Of a stretch of DNA of 18,451 bases, positions 1-9,000 are shown piece after piece (position 1 is the stretch's first letter; every line of letters starts with the position of its first letter). The translations under genes were made by a program, and so were the position numbers. The notes beneath the pieces were generated by a model. It was not told where the DNA came from and did no database searches. It saw nothing but the letters and a program-made list of their open reading frames with translations. The DNA comes from Chitinophagaceae bacterium (GTDB taxonomy: Bacteria; Bacteroidota; Bacteroidia; Chitinophagales; Chitinophagaceae). The stretch lies in NCBI GenBank assembly GCA_021151685.1, contig JAGKWS010000083.1, positions 1-18,451 of the forward strand, in the 5' to 3' direction.

Positions 1-23
1 GTGCTGTTGCTTATTATTATCTT

Positions 24-42
24 CCCAATATTTTCAAAGAAC
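24..42 (-). promoter_or_regulatory. boxA-like antitermination site of the rRNA leader
   Basis: The minus strand reads GTTCTTTGAAAATATTGGG. This closely resembles the conserved boxA region that precedes 16S rRNA in Bacteroidota. It would recruit the NusB/NusE antitermination complex to the nascent leader. Confidence 0.72.
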
Positions 43-130
43 ATAAAAGTTTGTTGCCTGTGCAACTAACCCTCTGCAATGTCAGCGGACTTGAACCACT
101 CAGCGGCCTCGTACCGCACATCTGTTTTAT

Positions 131-143
131 TATCTAAAGAACT
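131..143 (-). promoter_or_regulatory. boxA-like site downstream of promoter copy 1
   Basis: The minus strand reads AGTTCTTTAGATA, close to the boxA core. It lies about 40 nt into the transcript expected from promoter copy 1. Confidence 0.5.
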
Positions 144-183
144 CTTCGTCAACTTTCCGTCACATCGTTTCAGTAAGGGAGTG

Positions 184-215
184 CGAAGGTAGAAATCGTT
201 TTTCAAACCGCCAAA
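184..215 (-). promoter_or_regulatory. rRNA-type promoter, copy 1 (nearest the operon)
   Basis: On the minus strand a -33 TTTG (212-215) is separated by exactly 20 nt from a -7 TACCTTCG (184-191). This matches the Bacteroidota consensus TTTG / TAnnTTTG with one change. The sequence after it is CACTCCCTTA, identical in all three copies. Transcription would start near 178-181 and run left. Confidence 0.8.
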
Positions 216-259
216 CTTTTCTTCAAACTTTTTTTCAGTCCGTTTCGGCATCTACTTCG

Positions 260-275
260 CTAAGTTAAGAACTTT
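260..275 (-). promoter_or_regulatory. Degenerate boxA-like site downstream of promoter copy 2
   Basis: The minus strand reads AAAGTTCTTAACTTAG, which has a GTTCTT core but lacks TTGA. It sits at about the same distance from promoter copy 2 as the other sites do from theirs, which is the main reason for listing it. Confidence 0.4.
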
Positions 276-307
276 TTGTTTACCCTATCCATTTCTGTAA
301 GGGAGTG

Positions 308-339
308 CAAAAGTAGAAAAGTATTTCGAAACAACCAAA
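308..339 (-). promoter_or_regulatory. rRNA-type promoter, copy 2
   Basis: Minus-strand TTTG (336-339), 20-nt spacer, then TACTTTTG (308-315), a perfect match to the Bacteroidota -7 consensus. It is followed by the same CACTCCCTTA initial sequence. It lies 124 nt from copy 1, measured between -7 boxes. Confidence 0.85.
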
Positions 340-394
340 CTTATTTTTCGTTTATTATCAAGCATTTCCGCTCAAAAACTTTAGTCTCAAAACA

Positions 395-408
395 CCATTC
401 AAAGAACC
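395..408 (-). promoter_or_regulatory. boxA-like site downstream of promoter copy 3
   Basis: The minus strand reads GGTTCTTTGAATGG, containing the full GTTCTTTGA core. It lies about 30 nt downstream of the start expected from promoter copy 3, so this module repeats the promoter-boxA order. Confidence 0.5.
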
Positions 409-438
409 AGTACACATCCCCTATTCGCTAAGGGAGTG

Positions 439-470
439 CGAAGGTAAGAGAGTGCATCTAATCCTCCAAA
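439..470 (-). promoter_or_regulatory. rRNA-type promoter, copy 3 (most distal)
   Basis: Minus-strand TTTG (467-470), 20-nt spacer, TACCTTCG (439-446), then CACTCCCTTA. The region upstream of it (471-515) is A/T-rich and could act as an UP-like element. It is divergent from the bestrophin gene starting at 541. Confidence 0.8.
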
Positions 471-540
471 CTATTCTCAAAAAAAATACCGCATCCAGCT
501 ACATATTATTTTACGTTCTTTGTACCCTGTATATAATAAC

Positions 541-1422
541 ATGATAAACTACAAACCAACCGATTGGCTTATAACAACATTTGGTATCAAAAAGGCCGAT
601 ACCCTCCGTCAATTAATGCCCGCTATAATAGTAGTATGTGCCTATACCACTACTATAGTATATATAGAGACAACATGGCTTCATCTATCAGAAAAACACC
701 CCTTACGCAACTTTGGCACATTGCAAACCTTGCTCAGCTTTGTAATATCTATGCTATTGGTGTTTCGCACCAATACTGCTTACGACCGCTGGTGGGAAGG
801 TCGCAAACTGTGGGGGGCACTTGTAAACAATAGCCGCAACCTTGCCGTGAAGCTGAATGCCATGCTACCACATAACGATGCCAAAAACCGTAGCTTCTTC
901 CGGAAACTAATACCCCTCTTTGCCGTTGCATTGCAGCAACACCTGCAAGCCGAAACCACAAGGCTGGCATTAGATACCGAAGATCACCCCGAAATTCCAG
1001 ACTTAGACCATACAAAACATGTGCCCAACCAGGTAGCATCGCTTCTTGCCACCAAGCTAAACCTATTATATAGAGAGGGTGTACTAACCGGCGACCAAAT
1101 GATACTGCTAAATGGCGAGCTACAATCTTTTTTGGACGTGTGTGGTGCCTGCGAGCGCATCAAGAACACCCCCATCCCCTATTCTTACAGTACATTCATC
1201 AAAAAGTTCATTTTTGTATACACCATTACCCTACCCTTTGGCCTGGCATTTACATTGCACTACCTGCTGGTACCCATTGTAGGCTTCGTCTTCTACGTTA
1301 TGGCCAGTCTCGAAATGATTGCCGGCGAAATAGAAGACCCATTTGGAAACGATCCAAACGACCTCCCCATGAAAAAGATGGCTGCCAATATTGAAAAAAA
1401 TGTAGTAGATATTTTGAGGTGA
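541..1422 (+). CDS. Bestrophin-family ion channel (UPF0187/YneE-like)
   Basis: A 293-residue inner-membrane protein of the bacterial bestrophin family, whose members form pentameric ion channels. Family marks are the RWWEGRKLWG stretch after the second hydrophobic segment (residues 83-92), the IPYSYS motif (212-217), and the acidic EDPFGNDPNDLP stretch near the end (265-276), which corresponds to the calcium-clasp region of animal bestrophins. Hydrophobic segments lie around residues 27-45, 60-78 and 220-258. I chose the ATG at 541 because MINYKPTDW matches the usual family N-terminus. A TTG at 520 in the same frame would add seven residues and is less likely. The gene diverges from the rRNA promoter array and is followed 69 nt later by hbd, which has its own promoter-like box. 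Ion selectivity and physiological role cannot be read from sequence. Confidence 0.9.
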   Translation: MINYKPTDWLITTFGIKKADTLRQLMPAIIVVCAYTTTIVYIETTWLHLSEKHPLRNFGTLQTLLSFVISMLLVFRTNTAYDRWWEGRKLWGALVNNSRNLAVKLNAMLPHNDAKNRSFFRKLIPLFAVALQQHLQAETTRLALDTEDHPEIPDLDHTKHVPNQVASLLATKLNLLYREGVLTGDQMILLNGELQSFLDVCGACERIKNTPIPYSYSTFIKKFIFVYTITLPFGLAFTLHYLLVPIVGFVFYVMASLEMIAGEIEDPFGNDPNDLPMKKMAANIEKNVVDILR

Positions 1423-1457
1423 CGCAACCAACCCTGCATTTTAATTCTCAGGGTCCG

Positions 1458-1465
1458 TACCTTTG
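1458..1465 (+). promoter_or_regulatory. Candidate -7 promoter box for hbd
   Basis: TACCTTTG matches the Bacteroidota TAnnTTTG -7 element exactly and sits 26 nt before the hbd start codon. There is no TTTG at the expected -33 position (1434-1437 reads CTGC), so the promoter is incomplete by consensus. Confidence 0.5.
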
Positions 1466-1491
1466 CACACCAAAACTTAAAAACTCTGGTT

Positions 1492-2409
1492 ATGCACAAC
1501 AATACTATAAATAACGTAACTGTAATAGGCTCTGGTACAATGGGCAACGGTATTTGCCACGTATTTGCACAGGCTGGCTTCAATGTATCTATGATGGACA
1601 TCCGGCAAGACGCACTCGACAAAGCTATTGCAACCATTGCAAAAAACATGGACCGTCAGGTACAGAAGGGCTCGCTTACCGAAGAAGCTAAACAAGTCTC
1701 GCTGGCACGCATAGCTACCTATACCGACATGGGCGAAGCCGTAAAAAATGCCGACCTTGTTGTAGAAGCTGCTACCGAGAATATAGACCTCAAACTCAAC
1801 ATCTTCCGCCAGCTCGATGCGCTGGCACCCGCAAGCTGCATCCTGGCTTCCAATACCTCATCTATATCTATTACCAAAATTGCTTCGGTTACCAAGCGTG
1901 CCGATAAGGTTATTGGTATGCACTTCATGAACCCTGTGCCGGTAATGAAACTGGTAGAAATCATAAATGGTTATGCAACTGCTGCCGAGGTAACCAGTAC
2001 CATCTATAAAATGGCAGAGCAACTGGGCAAAGTGCCCTGCGTAGCCAACGACTATCCCGGCTTTGTAGCCAACAGATTGCTGTTGCCCATGATTAATGAA
2101 GCCATCATATCGTTACAGGAAGGCGTGGCTGGCGTTACCGAAATAGATACAATCATGAAGCTGGGTATGGCTCACCCCATGGGCCCACTGCAACTGGCCG
2201 ACTTTATTGGGCTCGATGTTTGCCTTTCTATCTTACAAGTATTGCATTCGGGCTTTGGCAATCCCAAGTATGCACCATCGGCGTTGCTGGTAAATATGGT
2301 ACAAGCCGGTTACCTTGGCGTTAAGTCGGGCGAAGGTTTCTACAAGTATACTGCAGGTAGCAAAGACTTGGTGGTAAGCCCTATGTTTGCAAAGAAAGAA
2401 TGGAATTAG
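1492..2409 (+). CDS. hbd: 3-hydroxybutyryl-CoA dehydrogenase
   Basis: A 305-residue soluble enzyme that oxidises or reduces 3-hydroxyacyl-CoA / acetoacetyl-CoA with NAD(H), in fatty-acid beta-oxidation or butyrate-type metabolism. The N-terminal Rossmann fold shows the dinucleotide motif GSGTMG (residues 13-18). The catalytic set of the family is intact and correctly spaced: Ser123 in SNTSS, His144 in GMHFMNPVP, Glu156, and Asn194 in ANRLLLP. The C-terminal 3HCDH domain starts near residue 190, with the usual GPLQLADFIGLD stretch at 231-242. Length is normal for a stand-alone single-domain family member, with no fused enoyl-CoA hydratase. No other beta-oxidation gene is adjacent, so the exact pathway is open. 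The gene ends at a strong hairpin shared with the convergent peptidase gene. Confidence 0.93.
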   Translation: MHNNTINNVTVIGSGTMGNGICHVFAQAGFNVSMMDIRQDALDKAIATIAKNMDRQVQKGSLTEEAKQVSLARIATYTDMGEAVKNADLVVEAATENIDLKLNIFRQLDALAPASCILASNTSSISITKIASVTKRADKVIGMHFMNPVPVMKLVEIINGYATAAEVTSTIYKMAEQLGKVPCVANDYPGFVANRLLLPMINEAIISLQEGVAGVTEIDTIMKLGMAHPMGPLQLADFIGLDVCLSILQVLHSGFGNPKYAPSALLVNMVQAGYLGVKSGEGFYKYTAGSKDLVVSPMFAKKEWN

Positions 2410-2426
2410 TAGCATAAAACGAATAC

Positions 2427-2470
2427 GAGAAAGGGCCAATCATTGCAGATTGGCCCTTTCTCCTTTTTGT
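2427..2470. terminator. Bidirectional terminator between hbd and the M1 peptidase
   Basis: A perfect 15-bp inverted repeat (GAGAAAGGGCCAATC at 2427-2441 and its complement at 2448-2462) encloses a 6-nt loop. On the plus strand it is followed by CTTTTTGT, giving a good rho-independent terminator for hbd. The minus-strand side is less U-rich, but the position between converging genes suggests service in both directions. Confidence 0.88.
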
Positions 2471-2481
2471 ATGTTCCTGTA

Positions 2482-4125
2482 TTAGTTTTTGGCCTTCACC
2501 AGATAGTCATCACCAAAGCGCACATTATATCCGGCTGTCCACTTTGTCTTTTGCCAATCCCCGGTAATGTTTAGTACCACCTTAGTTTCGCCGGCAGTAA
2601 CTGTTACCGGCAACTGAAACCCCGCCACAACATTCGTAAACCGGTAATTGATAAACCCATCAGCAATATTGTATTCAATTTGCGGTATTTCGGCACGCCG
2701 CAGGTACTGTTCAAAAAAAGGTTTTAACGATAAACCAGATTTCAGTTCCATATAATCCTCTACCATAGCGGTAGTAACGGTAGCATGATAGAACTCTTTA
2801 TTCATGCCTCTCAGCATTTCCCGAAACTTTTCGTCATTGTTCATCATCTTCCGTATCATGTGTAGCACTGCGGCACCCTTCTCATAAATATCGCCATCCC
2901 CTTCATTATTCACACCATACGAACCAATAACCGGTCCCTTATTGTCTATGTTGTGCCAAAGACCACGACTATACTTTGTAGCCTTTTCCTTACCCAACAG
3001 GCATTCGGTAAATAGTACCTCGGTATAAGATGTGAAGCCTTCATGCACCCAATTATCAGCCATATCGGCCGCAGTAATGCTATTGCCAAACCATTCGTGC
3101 CCACTTTCGTGTATAATGATATAGTCCCATTTCAGCCCCCACCCGGTCAGCGACCGATCCATTCCCTTATACCCCATCTGATAGTTATTACCATAAGCTA
3201 CTGCACTCTGGTGCTCCATGCCCAAATAAGGTGCTTCCACCAACTTATACCCATCCTCATAAAAAGGATAAGGCCCCATCCAGTATTCAAAACACCGCAA
3301 CATGGGCTTCACCACCTCAAACTGTTTCTTCGCCTTTTGCTCATTGGCTCTCAGCACATAATAGCCAAGATCCAGTTTACCCTTCTCACCCTTCAGGGTA
3401 TCGGTCCAATGTACATAGTCGCCTATGTAAAAAGTCACATCATAGTTGTTGATAGGGTTATGCACCTCCCATACATAAGAAGCAGTACCATCATATCGCG
3501 TCTGCGATTCCAACCTGCCATTGCTTACAGCCATTAGCGTATCTGGTACCCGCAGCGTTACACGCATCCCTTCTTCCGGTTCTTCCCACTGTGCATCCTT
3601 GCAGGGCCACCATACACTGGCCCCCAAACCCTGGCACGATACAGCTACCCAAGGCTTGCCCGCGCCATCAGTACGCCAACTGAAACCACCATCCCACGGA
3701 GGGTTCACAGCCGCACGAGGACTGCCGTGGAACCACAGCATAACAGAATAAGTACTGTCCTTCTTCAGCACACCCAGTGGCATCTTCAGCCAGTATACAT
3801 TTCCATCCTGTACAATGGACACTTTTTGCAAACGGCTCGAGTAGATAGACGGTATCAGAAAAGCACTATCCAATACCATGGGCTGCTGCAAATCTATCTG
3901 CATACTATCGGTAGCTACATCAGTCACCTTAAAGAAAACCTGATTATACCCCGAAATACTCCTGGCAGCAATATTAAAATCTGTAGACAAATGATACCGG
4001 CGCACATCCCACCACAATCGCCCTCTACCATTACTACCCCTCAGGGTGTCTGCTCGGTTATGCGCTCGGGCACTTCCGCCCGTTACCATTGCCAATAGTG
4101 TCGCAAATACCATCCACTTCTTCAT
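2482..4125 (-). CDS. Exported M1-family zinc metallopeptidase
   Basis: A 547-residue gluzincin of the M1 aminopeptidase family. The zinc site is the HEXXH-X18-E pattern: HESGH at residues 339-343 and Glu362 in NWVHEGF. Upstream is GMEH (302-305), standing for the exopeptidase GxMEN motif but with His where Asn is usual. The transition-state Tyr is probably Tyr414 in DIYEKGA. The start at 4125 gives a typical signal peptide beginning MKKWMVFATLLAMVTGG. The frame stays open 13 codons further upstream, but that extension would bury the signal peptide. There is no T9SS C-terminal domain, so a periplasmic or membrane-associated location is likely. It probably trims peptides from their N-termini. 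It is separated from the upstream ompA-like gene by a terminator, so it should have its own promoter; I found no convincing one. Confidence 0.9.
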   Translation of the reverse strand: MKKWMVFATLLAMVTGGSARAHNRADTLRGSNGRGRLWWDVRRYHLSTDFNIAARSISGYNQVFFKVTDVATDSMQIDLQQPMVLDSAFLIPSIYSSRLQKVSIVQDGNVYWLKMPLGVLKKDSTYSVMLWFHGSPRAAVNPPWDGGFSWRTDGAGKPWVAVSCQGLGASVWWPCKDAQWEEPEEGMRVTLRVPDTLMAVSNGRLESQTRYDGTASYVWEVHNPINNYDVTFYIGDYVHWTDTLKGEKGKLDLGYYVLRANEQKAKKQFEVVKPMLRCFEYWMGPYPFYEDGYKLVEAPYLGMEHQSAVAYGNNYQMGYKGMDRSLTGWGLKWDYIIIHESGHEWFGNSITAADMADNWVHEGFTSYTEVLFTECLLGKEKATKYSRGLWHNIDNKGPVIGSYGVNNEGDGDIYEKGAAVLHMIRKMMNNDEKFREMLRGMNKEFYHATVTTAMVEDYMELKSGLSLKPFFEQYLRRAEIPQIEYNIADGFINYRFTNVVAGFQLPVTVTAGETKVVLNITGDWQKTKWTAGYNVRFGDDYLVKAKN

Positions 4126-4180
4126 GCTGCAAAATAACAAGTCTGCACCACAAACTACCACCACACATGGGGGTATATAC

Positions 4181-4214
4181 TATAAAAAAGGAGCAACCAA
4201 TCGGCTGCTCCTTT
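4181..4214 (-). terminator. Rho-independent terminator of the adhesin-OmpA unit
   Basis: On the minus strand GGAGCAGCC-GATT-GGTTGCTCC forms a 9-bp stem with one G-U pair and a 4-nt loop, flanked by AAA/TTT that can extend it. A run of T residues follows at once. It lies 23 nt past the stop of the OmpA-family gene and insulates the downstream peptidase gene. Confidence 0.88.
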
Positions 4215-4236
4215 CCATGTCACTTGTTTAATAATA

Positions 4237-5979
4237 CTATCTGTGCTTCAACGTCATGATAACACGACGGTTCTTGGCACGTCCTTCAGCAGTATTGTTA
4301 TCAGATATTGGCTGACGGCTACCATGACCCACCGCAACCAAACGCTTAGGATTAGCACCCATGTCTATCAGATACTTCTTCACTGCATTGGCACGGCGGA
4401 AAGAAAGTGCATCGTTCACCGCATTACCACCAGTGATGTCCGTATGGCCATCAATCATGATGTAAGCGTTCTCATGCGTATTCAGTTCCATAATAGCTTC
4501 TGCCAATATTGGGAATGAAGTTTCGCTGATCTTAGCCTTACCAGTTTCAAACAAGATAGGCTCTGTCATATCATGTTCGCGCAATGGTGCTGGCGGAGGC
4601 AATGGTGGTGGAGGTATTGGACAACCATCGTTTGAAGCAGGACCCGCTTCGTTAGGACACTTGTCTTCACTATCCAGTATGCCGTCATTATCCGTATCAG
4701 GGCAACCCATAAACTTAGCAGGACCAGCCTGATAAGGACAAGCATCGTCATAGTTAGGTATACCATCACCGTCACTGTCAGGGCAACCGTTAAAGTGTTT
4801 CAGACCAGGCACATCTATACAAGAGTCCTGAGAATCTGGTACACCATCACCATCTGTATCAGGGCAGCCTTCAAACAGTGGAGAACCCGGAGTATATGGG
4901 CATTTGTCCTTACGGTTAGGCACACCATCCTTGTCACGGTCGCTTTCTTTACCAAAGTAGAAACGTACACCCAGGTTACCACCATAAGAGGTAGCATTGG
5001 TAGTAGTTACATTGTTCAGGAAAGAGTTGTACTCACCCACTCTGTCTGTAAGGTGTGCACCGTTTGGCGCATGTGTAAACATCTGGTACATAAAGTATCC
5101 ACCAATGTTCAAACTAACCTTATCTGACAAGAACAGCGAATATGACGGTTGGAACAGGAAACCTACAGAACTCTGTACATAGTTTACAGAACCCGTTTTG
5201 TTGGTAGCTTCCACATCCAATCCCACGTTATATCCGTTATTGATGCGCTGAGAAGTTAGGTAGGCAGCCGCATCGCCACCGGGGTGCGTAGCCAGGTAAT
5301 GGTTGCGGGTAATGAGCAACGATGTAGGATTCGGTGTTGCACCATTGTCATACACAGCCACTTGTCCATTGGGCGTAGTTACATAATTGTAAATAGCCTC
5401 ATAGTTAAACTTCGCATCTGTAGTGTAGCTATTCTTCATAGATACATTGTACAGCAATCCCGCATCAGCAGTAATACCAGACCGTTTTGTGAAACGATAT
5501 TTGAACTTCAGTACCAGCGGAATGCTGATGTTCGTCATCTTCATCTGCTCCTTTATAGGACCAGTGCTGTTTATTATCTGACGATACACATCTCCACGCC
5601 CATCGGTCGACTGAAACTCTACACGGTAGTTGTTCATCGTTACATCACCAGTCTGCATCTTGTACATCAAACCGGTACCTATACCAAAGTGTGCTTTATT
5701 ATCGAAGAAATATCCGATCTGAGCATTACCACCATAAGACATACCATTGTCAAACTTCAACCCGCTGATGCTCGAAGCATTCAGTGCATTGGTATAGCTA
5801 AGGGCAGGATTGGTAGTGGTAATGTCCTGGGTAAGCATACCGCCCATGGCATTGATGTCTATCACCCAACGAGGTAGCCCATCATCCTTCACATACTTTT
5901 GTGCCGGCGGTGTTGTGGTCTGTGCGATGGCTGATAACGCGCCATTGGCAGCTATCAACAATAGAAACGCTTTTTTCAT
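4237..5979 (-). CDS. OmpA-family outer-membrane protein with TSP3 repeats
   Basis: A 580-residue protein with a signal peptide (MKKAFLLLIAANGALSAIAQ, residues 1-20). Residues about 35-343 form an N-terminal beta-barrel-like domain, ending in GVRFYFG. Calcium-binding thrombospondin type-3 repeats with DxDxDGxPD-type motifs follow (about 347-454), then a proline-rich linker (455-465), and a C-terminal OmpA domain (about 472-580). The OmpA domain has the peptidoglycan-binding features GHTDITGG (511-518), NDALSFRRANAV (522-533) and NNTAEGRAKNRRV (561-573). Such proteins span the outer membrane and hold on to peptidoglycan. The gene begins 25 nt after the adhesin stop codon with no terminator between, so the two are probably co-transcribed. 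An accessory role in presenting or anchoring the adhesin is an inference from this arrangement. No specific ortholog is recognised. Confidence 0.9.
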   Translation of the reverse strand: MKKAFLLLIAANGALSAIAQTTTPPAQKYVKDDGLPRWVIDINAMGGMLTQDITTTNPALSYTNALNASSISGLKFDNGMSYGGNAQIGYFFDNKAHFGIGTGLMYKMQTGDVTMNNYRVEFQSTDGRGDVYRQIINSTGPIKEQMKMTNISIPLVLKFKYRFTKRSGITADAGLLYNVSMKNSYTTDAKFNYEAIYNYVTTPNGQVAVYDNGATPNPTSLLITRNHYLATHPGGDAAAYLTSQRINNGYNVGLDVEATNKTGSVNYVQSSVGFLFQPSYSLFLSDKVSLNIGGYFMYQMFTHAPNGAHLTDRVGEYNSFLNNVTTTNATSYGGNLGVRFYFGKESDRDKDGVPNRKDKCPYTPGSPLFEGCPDTDGDGVPDSQDSCIDVPGLKHFNGCPDSDGDGIPNYDDACPYQAGPAKFMGCPDTDNDGILDSEDKCPNEAGPASNDGCPIPPPPLPPPAPLREHDMTEPILFETGKAKISETSFPILAEAIMELNTHENAYIMIDGHTDITGGNAVNDALSFRRANAVKKYLIDMGANPKRLVAVGHGSRQPISDNNTAEGRAKNRRVIMTLKHR

Positions 5980-6004
5980 CTACTATCTTTTTAATGCTTA
6001 GTTA

Positions 6005-9000
6005 TTAATTTTTAATGAACCTGGCGGCTGCAACCTTCATACCATCGTTGTAGCAATCAACTACATAAGCACCAGCAGGCAGGTTACCAATGTTGATCTG
6101 AGCTTTGTTATTCATAGCCTCTACAGACTGAATTTTCTGGCCCATCAGGTTGTACACTTCCATTGTCAGTTTACCACTCACAGTAGTGCTTATTTCAACA
6201 TTTACCATGTCAGTAGCTGGGTTAGGATATACTTTCATATCCACAGCTATGTCATTCACATCTGTAATAGCTGTAGGCCTGTTGAAGTAGGTCTTCTGCA
6301 TACAACCATTGTTGTTGGTGATTACCCAATAGTATTTGTTGTTGAAATCAGGATAAGCGTTGGTATAGTTTTGGTTTGTTTCGCCAACCAATACTGTTGA
6401 ATCCAATGTCTTGGCATCATCATATCCCCACTGGTAGCTTACAGTCTGGTTAGTTTTGCATATGAACTGATTTGCATAGTAAACAACTTCTGGTATAATG
6501 GCAGAACCAGCACTAACAGTTACAGGGAAGTCAGTTTTAGAGGTACAACCAGTTGTGTTGTTGCGTGTAGTCAAGGTAACTACAGAACTACCAGGATTGG
6601 TGAAGCTTACTACAGCAAACTGACCATTGTCCCCAGTTGTATTCACAGTAGCATTTGTAGCACTCCAGCTATAAGAATAACCAGAACCTGCAGGACCATC
6701 CGCACCAAAATTCTGATACATAGAATTGTTACACAAAGTAGCAGATGGCTTGGTTACTATGTTGGCCACCGCAGGTGCAGGGTTAACTGTTACCACCAAC
6801 TTCTGTGCATTGGTACAACCCATATAAGTAAGTGCGAAATCGTAAGTTACTGTAACCGCAGTTGCAGATCCGTTGGTCATGTTATCGGCTATGTTACCGG
6901 TACCGCTTGCCGTAGCAGGGGTAATGTTGGTAACAGCAGTACGAGACCATGCAAATGAACTACCATCGGTATAGCTGCGTGGTACAAAGTTGAATGGAGC
7001 ACCACTACAAGTAACCGCAGTTTTGGTTTCCAGTATGGCAGAAGGACGAACCTGTACGGTTACGTTCTGGCTGTTCATACAACCGGCAGCAGTAAGTGTG
7101 TACACATACGTTACAGGAATGTTGATGTAAGTAGTGTTGTTCAAACGCTCTTCAGGGCTGTTGGTACCAGTGGCAGATAGGTTTGTAATACCTTCTGTGT
7201 AGGCACGAGACCATGAATAAGCAGCACCCGGTGTGTTACTACCCGGATTGAAAGTGAACACAGCACTGTCACACACTGCTATGCTCGACAGGTTGTTGTT
7301 CAAACGTGGCATTGGGTTCACCACTACTTTCACTGTATCTTGGTTCAAACAACCATTTGCCTGACTTGTATATATATATGGTACAGTTATTGGCAGTTCA
7401 GTCAGGTTTATCAAAACCTCATGAACGTTGTTAGCACCAGTCATAGCACCATTGCCTATACCTGCCTTCACATCGCGTGCCCAAATGAAAGTTGAACCTG
7501 TAGTAGCACTGGCTGGCGTATAGTCAAAGAACATATTGGTACAAACATCAGCAGGTGTCAGCGAGCTGCTCAGTCTTGGCCTTGGTTTCACTGGTACACT
7601 TACGTTTTGTGTACGGGTACAACCAAATGCTGCCATAGTATATGTATACACGGCTGTGTCATATACAGGAGTTGTGTTGATAAGCGTTTCACTGAATGCA
7701 CCACTACCCGATGCTGTAGGGTTACCAATACCGTCCTGTACAGGGCGGGTCCATGTTACCACCGCACCAGGCACAGTTACTGTAGGATTGTAGTTGGTAA
7801 CAACCGCATCGCACACAGGCGACAACATCGTAGAAGATGTAAGTGCCAGCGGCGGGTTAACAGTTACCAGTACATTGGCATTGTAGTTACAAGTACCCAC
7901 AGCCATGTTCACAGTGTAGGTTACAGCCTTTGGTGTAGTAGTAGTGTTCATCAACACTTCGTTGATGGCACCTGCACCTGTACCAGCAGCATTGCTGATG
8001 CCGGTTACCGCTGCGCGGCTCCATGTCAGCACCGCTGTAGATGAAGATGACGTAGGATTGTACACAAACGGTGCATTGTTACACAAAGCCGCAGGATTGG
8101 TTACAGATGTAAGTACCGGTGTAGGCTGTACCAATGCAGTAACATTCTGAGAGTTTACGCAACCATTTGCAGTAAGCGTGTACACATATACGGCAGCAAC
8201 AGGGTCTGTTGTGCTGTTAGTCAGAGTTTCGTTCGGGTTGTCTACACCACTTGCAGCAGTATTGTCTATACCCGTCACAGCATCGCGGCTCCATGCAAAT
8301 GAAGTGCCCGGCGCAAGACTGGTTGGTATATAACTAAATATAGTGTTGTTACATACTGGTGCTGGTGTCAGCGTGCTGTTCAGCGTTGGTATCGGGTTCG
8401 ATTTTATCTGGAATGTTTCAGCATCACCTATACAACCATTCGTTACCGGTGTTACAGTAATGTTGGCAACTACAGGCGTTGGTGTACCATTCACAGGCAA
8501 GAAGCTCAGAATGTGTCCTTCACCTGCCGCTACCAAACCTATAGCAGGATTGTCATTCACCCACTTGTAATCGCTGGCACTGGCCACAGTACCGCTGAAG
8601 GTGATGTCTGGTACCAGCGTACCATCACACACAGCTATAGTACCGGGGTTCACCACGGTTGGTTTTGGCTTCACCGTAATGCTTATAGGATACTCAGGAC
8701 TGTTACAAGAGCCATTGTTAATAATGAGCTTACCCGTATACAAACCCGGTGTGGCCGTAGCTGGCACAGGGAAATTGATTTCGTGTGTTGCCGTAGGCAA
8801 TGGCAAACTTGCCTGGTTCTCAAAACCATTGGCAGGCGCACCATCCCATATTATAGTATAGGTACCTGGCTTTTCATAATAGATAGCAGCAGCACCATTA
8901 CCTGTATTAGCACCCTGTGTATGGGTTACACCGCTTGTAAGTATAGGATCGGCAAACGACGAACCGCCGCCACCGCCATTCCATACACCGCCGCCACCGC

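Larger units (their letters stand above)
1..183 (-). other. Presumed 5' leader of a ribosomal RNA operon (16S gene off the left edge)
   Basis: Read on the minus strand, this stretch lies downstream of three tandem promoters and holds two boxA-like antitermination sites (131-143 and 24-42). The last is followed by AT-rich sequence running off the window. In Bacteroidota, a GTTCTTTGA-type boxA followed by an ATATTG-like stretch is characteristic of the leader just ahead of 16S rRNA. A 61-codon reading frame crosses this region on the minus strand, but it begins in the leader of an upstream promoter and runs through the promoter sequence, so I do not call it a gene. No part of the mature 16S rRNA is visible, so the operon assignment is an inference. 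Confidence 0.72.

Noticed and set aside
66..251. A 61-codon minus-strand frame at the left end
   Set aside because: It overlaps promoter copy 1 and the presumed rRNA leader, has no family resemblance, and its composition follows the repeated promoter sequence. Best explained as chance.
4126..4180. TTATTTTG (4130-4137, minus) as the promoter of the M1 peptidase
   Set aside because: It misses one consensus position, the -33 spacing is wrong, and it would place the transcript start on the start codon. Not strong enough to list.
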